Origin: Datnioides undecimradiatus
Taxonomy: Eukaryota > Chordata > Actinopteri > Lobotiformes > Datnioididae
NCBI GenBank assembly: GCA_008933995.1
Contig: WARS01000044.1
Span: 2,686,866 to 2,750,865, forward strand
Length of the DNA: 64,000 bases
Direction: 5' to 3'
Shown here one piece after another: positions 1 to 23,327 of this stretch; the first letter of the stretch is position 1, and each line of letters opens with the position of its first letter. The notes below the pieces were generated by a model. It ran no database searches, was not told where the DNA came from, and saw only the letters and a program-made list of their open reading frames with translations. Position numbers and translations under genes: made by a program.

Positions 1-638
1 TTTCACGTTCCCCCTGTTCACTCTTTCGATCAATCACAGGGCCATTAGCAGGCAATCAGCCATTAGTGGACTTTACTTACATGAACATTTGCTCTAATGA
101 CAGATTGGTTCAGTGCACCTTAAGCTGTCTGTACTATCGAGAAACCTGAAAGAAAGAAAGACAAAGAAAAGACTGACAGAGTGGCGTGTTAATGTTTTAC
201 GTGAATCTTTTACTTAAAAAAAAGTTAAAAAATCAACAGTTATTTCTCTTTTAAAAGTGTGTATTAAATAGAGCGTGAAAACCATGTGAAGAATATGCAC
301 ATCAGTTATCCCAACTTCCACAACAATTCAAATACATTTATTTAAAATAAACCTGTGGTGCGGTAGTTTAGTCTCCCCCTTCTGCCAGCGAGAATAATTA
401 CAGAAACACTGTTGACATGTACTTTTGATTTATGTTCAGTAACCATTATGTGTTAACTTTGTGGAAAAAACCTATAAAACTATGTTTATTTGACTGAGAA
501 AAGAGAGAAAAATCTGTACCAAAATAAAAGGTTCTTGGGAAGGCGGTGGAAATGTTGTTTGGTTGATCTGTCAAACACTACACACACTTGACTGGTGCAT
601 GTCACTGACCTGTGTGTGTGTGTGTGTGTGGTTTGTAG
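1..638 (+). other. kcnq4: kcnq4 intron, 3' part
   Basis: AT-rich intron sequence ending in (TG)n immediately followed by GTTTGTAG, the acceptor of the first visible exon. No exon is seen; the preceding exon lies left of the window. Confidence 0.75.
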
Positions 639-13510
<12,872 letters not shown>

Positions 13511-15044
13511 CAATGAGCTGAGCAGCTGTGGGGCTGTTCGAACACAGACACAAACCTTTTACAGTATGTCTTCCTATGGCCAAGTCCTATCGTTAGTTCA
13601 TTTCATATCTGTCTGATTTTTACCCTTTGTCTGAAACCTGCAGCATCACCTCTTTTTCCTGAAGTGAATGTGTTTCCAGAGGCCACCAGGTGGCTCCACC
13701 TGACAAGGATCCTCAGCCAAAAGCTGCTCACCGCACACGCCTCTCAACCCACTAGAGGAGGGTGGAGGTGAAGAGAGGACATATGAACTATGACTTGACT
13801 ACTGAACCACTTTCACCTGCTCACCTCATGCTTTACTATATCTAAGCCTACTTTAAAGCTTCAACTGTAGATAATCAGACTTCAAGCTTCATGTTTTTTT
13901 GAATCTTTTCCCTCCATCATCATTTCTTTTCTTCTTGGCTGCTTGAATCAACTGACTGAGAGTTGAGAGCCGACTCAGTTGACACAGACAGTGCTGCAAG
14001 TGCCATGCCATGTCATTTGTTTAGTGCTTTTCAATTGTTGGTACTGTGGTCAATATAATGGGACCCACACCACCAGAGGAATGAACAAGCACTAAAGGAG
14101 CCATCAACACATAAATAATCACGGACAGGGCTGAACAGCCACTTCGCCAAAGCAGCGCACCTCCACGGTACACCTTCCCGCCAAAACAAGGGAGTTTTAA
14201 ACGTGTCGATCATGCTTTAATTGCCCAAACAGAGCTGGGAGATTGTGTTTGACCGATGTGTACTGTATAGTGTTGTTTGTTTTCATCTTCATTCCCTCTT
14301 CCAGAAGTTAGGTCTCCAACAAGCCCACTTGCAAAAAAACCCCCAAAACCCATGATGTTATTTCCTGTTTTGCTGACAATTTGGTGAAGAGTGACCCAAT
14401 TTAATTGAGCCAAAATGTCCGTTTACAGGTCCAAAATCTTTTCTTTGCAATGTTACAAAGACATATTGAGTATATCAGTGATCTAACTTTTGTGTTTTTA
14501 ATGTACCCTTTAAACTTCTCTTGTCTTGCAGCCAATCATCCAGACATGCATGCTCCTCAGACCAGCTCTGTAGATAAAACCTCACTGCTTCTCAGTCAGA
14601 ATTCAGACATTTCCTGACAGTCATGTTTTCTTCATTGTTCCCTATCATGTACACCAAGCCTCAGGTCAGGCAGGCAGTTATCTTTCTTACAGTAGGTCAG
14701 TTCTTACTCTTAACAGTCATCAGATGCAACATGCTCCTTGTGGTCAGCAGCTGTGGAGACGATGCTGAGACTTTTTGGCCAGTTTTACAACAATGAACAA
14801 CCTGTAAGGTGTCCAGGTCTAACGCATGAATTCAAGGCAATTATCCTCATGAATGCACGTGTTTTAGGAATTGGTTCTAGCCTTATAGCTTCATCACAGA
14901 CAGGCAGGGCACAGAGTCGTGGTCATTGTCAGGTTACTTCGCTCTCTGCTGTCTTTTCTGGTTCTTTCTTGTAAATTTTTGATGCACAGTTAATGTTCTG
15001 TGCCTGTGGACAAAACTGGAGAGTGTATGAATACACTCACACAA

Positions 15045-15073
15045 ATACACACACACACACACACACACACACA
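15045..15073. repeat. (CA)n microsatellite
   Basis: Short CA tract inside the probable kcnq4 3' UTR. Confidence 0.9.
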
Positions 15074-16805
15074 ATGAAAGCAATTCCTTTACTTAAATAC
15101 TTTGGCACTTGATGAATATAACACCCTTTTGTCTTGTACAATTTTATCTTTTTGTTTTGATTTTACTGTAATAATGTTTATGTGCTCGATTTTGTGTAAC
15201 CTATAATGGCAAAAACTTTTATGTTTTTTTATGATTTTTGTTGTAAAGGTGAAAGTAGGATTTAAGTTGATGTATTTAATTCAGTTAGATATGATCTTTC
15301 AATAAGTGTAGCAGTGTTTTTGTCAAGTTGAATCATGGATGACACAACTGTAACTACACACAGCTGATCAGGTTCACTCTCACCACTCGCAGAGCTCGTG
15401 TGTATATGTTTTTTCAATGCCATCAGATAATTGCTGCCAGCTTCAACTAAGAAAACATTCACCGCACTGTATTTGGCCAGTGAAAACAGTTCGTCTGACC
15501 CTGCAAGTGATTTATTTATTAGGTCCAGTCAAGCCAGTTGACTCAGGTGCTCCACTTTTCCATTCAAACCAAGCCTAGACTTTAAACAGTGAATGTACTT
15601 CATTGCTCCATCTATTTTAGATCTATTAATGGTCTGATGCTCTTGTTGCCATGGGAAATAAAATGGCACTTCAGAGCTATGCTGTTGGCATCATGCAAGT
15701 TTTGCATTCATTTCATAGAGAAACACTAGGTCGCTACAGTCTCTGGCCTAAACTAAAGTGGAGATGTTTGCGTATTAGAGGCATTATTAGACTAAACACT
15801 TCATTGTCACCTGGAATGTTGAGCTTCATGAAGATGTATGCGAGACCACCGTTTTGCATGTTGTTGTTAGTGGTGGCCCCAGTGTTAGAAGATAAAAAAA
15901 CTTAAGGATGTCCCCTGTAAAGTCTTGAGTCAAGACATGAAAGGAAATGACCTGTGCCTTCTTTGTCCTCGTTCTGTAACTGATATGGTATCAAACTTAA
16001 ATAGTTCTGCTGCTTTGAAGAGAACAGTGTTTCATCGGGGTATCACACAAAGATAGCCATACTCTTTTTTGAATAACCACGATCAAATGAAAGAAACTCC
16101 ATCAAAACAAATTGTTCTGAACTTGTAATTTTTAGGGTTTAGGGTGCTGCAACCTTTGATATTTTCCGAAAATATTATTGTATGTTTAGCATATCATTAT
16201 AACTCTACCAGGACCTCGTCGCATCCACTAACTGTATTTTAACACCAGTCAGACCCGGAGGCTGGAGGCATGGACATTTGTATCGACGCAGGAAACTCTG
16301 CAGGCATGTGTCCTTTCATAAGCATGTCACATAGAGAAATATGGCTTCCACACAACTACCTCTGAGGCCAATAGGGGGCGCTAGTCTAGAGAACCGAGTA
16401 TGAGAAACTGTAACTGATTTGTCTAACTGACTGAATGCTATGCATGACTCAATCTGCACGTTCTCTTTTCTCTTTTTCACTCTGTTGTTGTTCTTCACGA
16501 TGCCCAACCATCCATCAATCACTGACTTGCTGCCATTTGACATTCCAGCTCGTTGCCCTTTAACTGCTCTCTTAGGTATTGGAACTGATGTTAAAATGAA
16601 AAGTGATCAAAGCAATAAGAAAAACAATAAGCCAACAAAGTCTTCCAATTCCAATTGATGTAGCTACTGGTTGATGAAATATGGCGCTTATTTTGTTTTC
16701 TAATCTAATGCACACCTCTATTTGATCTTTTAAAGAGATACAAAAATGTGTATCTGCAGAGGATGAAATTAGCTCACTTGACTAACTTATTAATTTATTT
16801 GTTTC

Positions 16806-16811
16806 AATAAA
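16806..16811 (+). terminator. kcnq4: Poly(A) signal, probable distal kcnq4 end
   Basis: Canonical AATAAA followed within 25 bases by a T/G-rich stretch (TTTGGACTGTATGTTGACTT), the usual layout of a cleavage site. About 365 bp separate it from the opposing cfap300 poly(A) signal. Confidence 0.6.
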
Positions 16812-17175
16812 GCTCTTTGGACTGTATGTTGACTTTGGTGTCATCCTTATGTCTTAATTACATCAATTAGTACTGTGCAAAATTTCACATTTACAGCATA
16901 ACTTGTGGCGAAAAGAAAAATGTTTGTACAAATACAAAGAATTTATTTTATCAGGGGGATTTTCTAAAATAGATTTTTACACATGTGACAAACATGACGA
17001 ATAGCTCAAAACTTGATCCTCACTTTTGTTTGATGACTTCATTGTCTTGTTGGCTGACATTTGGCTAAAGCATTATATTTACATTATTACTAGTGGACAA
17101 TGGGAGAGTATAACGAAGCCTCACTAAGACCCATGAAGGCAGTTACAGAATCATTTTTAAGGGTCTGAAAAACAT

Positions 17176-17181
17176 TTTATT
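17176..17181 (-). terminator. cfap300: Poly(A) signal, probable cfap300 end
   Basis: TTTATT on the plus strand (AATAAA on the minus strand), about 232 bp downstream of the cfap300 stop codon. It gives a short 3' UTR and a tail-to-tail arrangement with kcnq4. Confidence 0.55.
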
Positions 17182-17412
17182 GACATATTTTGCCAGATCA
17201 AAATGAATGCTCCTTCTTTGTAACTCACACTGGGAAGTTATAGTGTACACTGCCGCTGCTCTAAGGTGTCTTCATTTCTCACAGTAAAGGAGAGAAGCTG
17301 ACTGAATGCTGACTGCTTCTTTAAACTCTCAGTCTAACTTCACGTGTTTGAAGATACGCATGTTCACCAGGAGTCTGACGAGTTCCTCAAGACAGTCTCC
17401 AGTTTTTCATTG

Positions 17413-19439
17413 TCACAAGGTGAAGCTTCCTACACCGTAGTGGTGGTAGAACAAAGTCACGTGTCGTTTGAAGGGGTCGACAATCAAATAGGCAAACGTC
17501 TGCTCCTCATCTCTTCTTCCAGGGTAACATTGCCCAGACTCATCCTACAGAGGATAATACCGTGTGTAAAGTATGAGTAAACTTCAAGGAAGGATCTTGT
17601 CTGTGTGAAAACACGAGTTCCATGAAACGCAAGAACTGATTCCTCAATGTAAGTTACACTGTCAAAAATGCATTGCTGGGGAGTTAACTGGCTGCAGTGT
17701 GTGTAATACAGAAATCACATCAAGCAGAGCGTCTATAAAGCAGCATGTATTGATTCCTGTTCAAAATCTCAACCATTGAATACATTATTTTATGCCACTT
17801 ACAATAACAGCCAATTATATTTATACTAATATATAATATTTGGGATATATATATTTTGAAAATTGTATGAATTTACGCATGTTAGATTACATGAATGTTT
17901 TTTTATTAAATCCATTGAATCCAGTCAAATGGATTCTCAGTCCATTCAGTTTTACTCTGATATTCCTCCTCTCATTGAACATACATATGTTGGTGTGCTT
18001 GCAAACAGTCAGACAAGGTACAATCAGACATTCAACCAGTCACTTACATAGGTGCAGACTTTGAGGACAGTGGATACAACACTGATCTTCTTTGACTCTG
18101 GATCCTTCTGAACACTAATAAAGGGTAAAATTAACATGTCATTGCTATTATTAAGTGTAGCTATAAAAGATATGGCGAAATAGATCAAGATCAGAAATTG
18201 TTAGACAGTATGGATTTAAGCATAACAGCAAGGACTGGCCAGATTCTGCCCACCTGATCAAGTCTCTGTAGATTTGCTTTGTGGTGTTGATGTAAGGAAA
18301 AATACTGTCTTCGTACTGGCACAGCTCTCCTCCAAGACAGATGTGCTTGAAGAGGCGAAAGAGAAACTCTTCTCGCTCCTCTCTCCCAACCACATAGTAG
18401 TGCTCAGAGTCTTCTTCCTGCAACATCTGAAGGAACAGAGGAAGACCTGGACTGACTGATGTCAAAAGAGATAGAGGCCAAGACTGACACACAGACAGAC
18501 AGGCGGATGGAAAGAGAGAGAGACCTGTCTGAGTTCATCATAGTCGGGGTAAACATCGTGAAAGCATTTAACCACATGTCCAGAGGGCCTCAGGATCCCA
18601 CAGGAGTAGATTGGGTCAAACAGCTCCATGGAGACCTTGGTGCATGGCACGGGCTCCACATCAACAGACACCACCGGCTTGTCTACACAACACACACACA
18701 AGTCAAAAACATTCCACTGAGATTTGACTGCCAATATGGTCCAGCAGATGAGATCAATTTCCTTCTATCAGTGATGAAAGGCTTTCTGGGGGACATGACA
18801 TACCAAGAGGCGCCCAGGCTCCGGCCTTCATGTCTCTGCACAGACTGGAGGCCACATCAGGATCTCTGAAGAAACACTGGATACGGAGAGCAACATTAAG
18901 AGCAGTCGAGTATGATTGGACACATTCAGACGCTTTATCAAGACAGGCACCCAGTAATTGTTGTTTTTCATTAGACTGATAAGCTTCATGTTTTTCAGCA
19001 GCACACACTGAAGACCAGCTGCTTTTCACACACGGATGACATTAAGATTGAAAGTGACGCATCACTTTTTGCTGCGATCAGTGGTAATACCGTAATACCA
19101 GAGAAATAACCTGACTTATTATAAATGGGTCTTACCAGTGCAAACTTTTCACTGTTGTAAGGGTAAAAGCTCTGGTCGAAGCTGTAAGTCTGAGCTGAAA
19201 TCCTCCCGAGCATGGACCTGAAATAAATACACGAAGCCATCAAAACAGGAGCTAACCTGCACCCGGCTAACTCAATGGAAGCTCGGCTGACAGGCGAAAA
19301 TAACTTAAATTTATCAAAATGTTTGTCACCATTTCATTAAAAGCGCTAAAGTGTCTTTGTCCTGTAGGAAGAAGAGCTTCTTGGAGGGAAGAGGACTAAA
19401 AGAAAAAGTTTTATCAAACTCGCACTTCTCTCCTGCCAT
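17413..19439 (-). CDS. cfap300: Cilia- and flagella-associated protein 300, complete, seven exons
   Basis: Cytoplasmic factor needed to assemble outer and inner dynein arms of motile cilia; human CFAP300 (C11orf70) loss causes primary ciliary dyskinesia. Exons on the minus strand: 19439-19330, 19217-19136, 18876-18804, 18682-18525, 18426-18254, 18114-18048, 17544-17413. All junctions are GT-AG and in phase, giving 264 residues and TGA, against about 267 in human. Diagnostic stretches: SMLGRISAQTYSFDQSF (exon 2), FFRDPDV (exon 3), VPCTKVSMELFDPIY and SGHVVKC (exon 4), EEFLFRLFKHICLGGELCQY (exon 5), VQKDPESKKI (exon 6), and FAYLIVDPFKRH with HYGVG near the C-terminus (exon 7). It is a single-domain protein (DUF4498 family) without signal peptide or membrane segment. 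The start is the first in-frame ATG, 36 codons before the first intron, at the position of the human start. Confidence 0.95.
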
Positions 19440-19700
19440 TTTTACTCTTTCCTCTGACCGTTAGTCAAAAAAAACAACGAACCTCCGCTCGTGTTAATTT
19501 ACTAGCAGCAGGTTTGTAGGCGTGTTTCAGGCCAATCAGCGACAGGTGTTACCAGAAACAGCCAATCAGCGTCCGCTCTGGATCGTCTCCTTTGGTTTCA
19601 CGAAATAGTGACAGAGTGGTTAATCTTGCTTTCCACCCCATCTTTACAGAAGATTTGTGTACCTGTTGCCTTGACAACGAGCACAGTCAACGTCCCCGTG
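19440..19700 (-). promoter_or_regulatory. cfap300: cfap300 promoter with X-box and two CCAAT boxes
   Basis: Upstream of the cfap300 ATG lie two identical 11-mers GCCAATCAGCG, with CCAAT cores at 19532-19536 and 19562-19566, exactly 30 bp apart (NF-Y type). GTTGCCTTGACAAC at 19665-19678 fits the RFX X-box consensus RYYNYY-N2-RRNRAC at every defined position. X-boxes within a few hundred bases of the start codon are the hallmark of ciliary genes. This fits the identity of the gene, but binding is inferred. Confidence 0.7.
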
Positions 19701-22700
19701 TGACTCTGAACATACTTAACATTTTATTTGAGCACTTTACTTTAACCTCATTATAACTTTACTTACTGAATCTTGTATTTTTATCTTATTGTTTAACTCA
19801 ATATCTATAAAGGTATCGAATTATCTCCATCTACCGGAGTGACTTAACGTTCATCCACAGTAGGCGAGGCGTGTCTACACTGCCACTAGAGAGCAACCTT
19901 GTCCTGCTGCTGAATGCAGGCTGCAGTGTTTTACGTCAGTGTTTTGTTGTGTTTCTTAGTTTCATTCATCTTTCCAGTCACTTCTATATTCATACACTTT
20001 GACTTTTTACTTTAATCTCTTTTTTCATAATTCAAATTCTGGTATATCCTTAGAATCACTTCACTGGGTAAACTCATTTCTTACCTTCAGCTTATGGACG
20101 CCTCTCTGAGGTAAAGCACAGACGTATCTCTAGATGTTTTGACCAATTCCTCACTTAAAATTTGCCTCAAAGGAACGAATGTTGCCTTGTAAATTTTGCT
20201 CAATCTGGCAGGAACACCTGAGCATCAGAAACAGAAAGGGCAACATCCCTTTTCCAACCAGCCTTTGGTGTTTATAGATTTATAGGCTTTTTACACCACA
20301 TCCAAAGGACATTGCATCATCTGCAGCCTAAGGGTGAGAGGCTGTCTACGCCTCTGTACTTGTACATGTTTACATTTGTCCAACCCAACTCCCTACAGCT
20401 CCTCACAAACATTTTTATCCATCATGGCTCAAATACTCATTTCATTCTCAACATTCCAGGATGGTTGAGGATGTGGGATCTGTTTGATCCACATTCCAGG
20501 ATAGGACAGCCAGACCCTGATATGGCCCATGAGGTGAGCCAAGAATATCTGGCATAGGGACACCCTGTAATGATTATGTAACCATGTTGAATTGCCTGTC
20601 TAATGTGACTTCATTCATGCTCCCTGTTGGGAGCGTTTGAAACCTTTAATTTAAATGTAAGTAGACGTGATGACTATAATGTCTTACTGTTTTTACCTTT
20701 GACCTTTCTGAATGACCTTTCTGTACTGGTTAAGCGTGTTAATTATGTTGTATCCTGTATTAAATGTGTTAAACTTGCAGGTTGATAATGATAAAATGTA
20801 CTACTGTGTTGTCTCGGCCTGACAACATATTAACTATTAAATGTATTATTATATGAAGTAAGACTAATTACTATTGTGTAAAACTGTGAGTTTATTATTA
20901 GACCATCCACAAAACACTAATGATGATTGGAAGAATAAACCGTGGACTGTGTGTAAACTTTGCATTCACATAATGAAAACAGACAGCCTGGGATAATTTA
21001 ACTGTGTCTAGACAGAGACAAGCCTAATGCAGAGGGTGTGTGATGGGCCAAAGACAGGGACAAATCCAGCTGTTACAACCCAAAGGAATGATTGGAGAGA
21101 GAAGATCGCACCAAATTAATGTTTTGATACTTTACGGCCAGGGTATAACCTGACATCACTGAGTCAAGTCATTAAAACGAAAGTTTTATTCTCATTGTCT
21201 GCTGATTGCTCTGTCGCATATGTAATTGCACTTGATTCCTGCTCATTAGATCCATCTGGATCAAAATGTAACAGCTGAGAAATGTTTGGAGGTGATTGCT
21301 GAGTGTGATCAGATGTTTCCATGCCAGCTACACAGATTCAATAACACTTCAAGACAATGATGATAACTGCATGAAGTCTCATGTCCAGAGAGAAGCCATA
21401 TCCTATGTATTTTTGTGATTACAGGCCCCCTTCAGTATTTTTTAGACTAGACTTAGATTTTTTAGAATACAAAACAAAAATAAAGGATTCAGTGGGACCA
21501 GATTAAATTTGTGAAAACGTTCTTTTGTTTTTTTCCTGTTTGTGTTTGTGTTGGGAGAAATCATGTCCTCCTGACTAAAGCCCTGAGCTTAAAAGATTAA
21601 AGCACATCTACAATTAATTAAACCCTTATTCAAACTTAGTTAGTCTGTGTTATATATCTGTCTGCTCACATACTCTGAAAAAACCCTGTGTAATCAAAGT
21701 TACTGGTCATAGTATTACTCAAATGTCCATTTGTTTCCACATGGAAAGGACAGGAAAAGAAGTGAAATGAAAGCATGATTAAAGCTGCTGATGCTGTTAA
21801 AACCTCCAGATTACTTAAGTTTTACTAAAGTTTTGCTGTAGTCAGCAACATTTCTGAACTGAAACCTCTTCTCTTATCGCTGCATCACTCCACTCAGTTT
21901 AGGGCAGGAGATTATAGTCGCAGATGTTAATTCCCAGATGGTTATCCATACTCACCTGCCCCTCTGCAGGATGAGGATGGGGTTTGCTTTGGCGGTGAGA
22001 TAATGGAACGAAAGATAGATAGAGAGACAATATTGACTGATGTGACGATCTGATATTATCGTACTCTCAGGTTGAAATGGCCTCACTGTAAGTGGTGTGA
22101 CTCCTTTCTGGTAAGTGCTGCTGAATTGATCATGTATCTGACCTGTCAATACAGACTGAGTCTCTTATTCCCTAACGTCAGTCAGACAATTCAGAGGCTC
22201 CAGTTTGCAACATCCCCACTCAGGGGGAATTATTTAAAGCAATGGCATCATCTTCAACCTTTACTATTTGTTATGGGTTCTTCCCCCTTATCTTCTCATC
22301 TTATCTTCATATGATGTAGATAAGATGTTAAATGTAGCAGAAATAAAAAGCATACAGCCATTGCTTCTCAAGTCATCTGTTAACTTTCTCAAAGCTTAAA
22401 AATCCTCTGAATCATCAACTTCTTTACTTCTACACCTCTGTAAATAAAGCACATGTAATGGTTGTTGCAGAAATGTTTTAGTTTCAGTTAAGATAAAGAC
22501 AATAATGCAAATAGACTTTTCACAGAAACTTTGAAACATTTATTTGATTTAAAAATAGACTGTACACACAGATGATATGCCTCTTGTGTTGAGAGAGAGG
22601 AACCTGAGTTGTGCCCAGACATGGAGCACAGTGGAAAAATCCTGCTGGGGTATTTTGATAATGAATGAATCAGTATCTGAAACTTTTCCTGATGATGTCA

Positions 22701-23304
22701 TGGTAAGAGTGAACTTTGTTACTGAGCACTTTTTATTTTTTTCAAGGTCTGGCTGTGAGTGCCACAGGGCGCCTGGTTATTCTCAGTCACTCTGCACTCT
22801 GCCCCTGTGTTTGTATGGCATATTGTGATGCTGTACAGTTGATCAAGTCACAAATTAAATACAGCGACTAGACTCAAACACATGAGACTTCAGTCTGTTG
22901 ATTTGACTCCCAGGTTCATCTCTGCATGTGCTTTATGTGGTGATGTTAACCTCTACAATTAAAATACCTGCTTTTACGCAATAAAAATTGTAGACGTTTG
23001 CATAGGTATTTTTCAGATTAACTGAAGGATAAAGTGTTGCTTTACAGGTTGGGGATATTCTCGTACCCCTTAAACTAAATAAACCACTAAAAACATAAAA
23101 ACATAGAGTTTCCAAAATGCATTGCAAACACAGGATCTTTTTTTAAATTAAATTAAAGATCAAAGGTTAAAAGATACAGAAGATTTTTCTTTCTCTGTTT
23201 GTTAAATTTTGAAGAAATCAACAGAGATTTGTGGGACAGACCTTGTAACCCAGTGATCATCTTGCGACCCCTGAGGTTTAACTTAAGACCTGGTACGAGG
23301 CTCT

Positions 23305-23327
23305 GAACCCCAGGTTGAGAACCCCTG
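23305..23327 (-). mobile_element. Terminal-repeat remnant of a hAT-type DNA transposon
   Basis: Read on the minus strand this is CAGGGGTTCTCAACCTGGGG, a close match to the CAGNGGTTCTCAA(A/C) termini of vertebrate hAT elements. The sequence to its left (CTTGCGACCCCTGAGG at about 23261-23276) also resembles hAT subterminal sequence. I could not find the other terminus or a clear 8-bp target duplication, so it is at best a decayed non-autonomous copy. Confidence 0.4.

Larger units (their letters stand above)
13511..16830 (+). other. kcnq4: kcnq4 3' untranslated region
   Basis: No coding pattern is visible after the TGA at 13508-13510. The stretch is AT-rich, with one short CA tract at 15045-15073 and a T-rich region around 15120-15250. 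Possible poly(A) signals are AATAAA at 15657-15662 and, better placed, AATAAA at 16806-16811. The 3.3-kb length is inferred from the second signal and from the convergent neighbour, which begins its own 3' UTR near 17.17 kb. Confidence 0.6.

Noticed and set aside
16130..16146. TTTAGGGTTTAGGG, telomere-like
   Set aside because: Only two units and the plant-type heptamer; chance in a 3' UTR.
21936..21975. Minus-strand donor-like GGCAG/GTGAGTA after a short open frame
   Set aside because: No matching acceptor or upstream exon and no protein similarity; a lone donor match is expected by chance.
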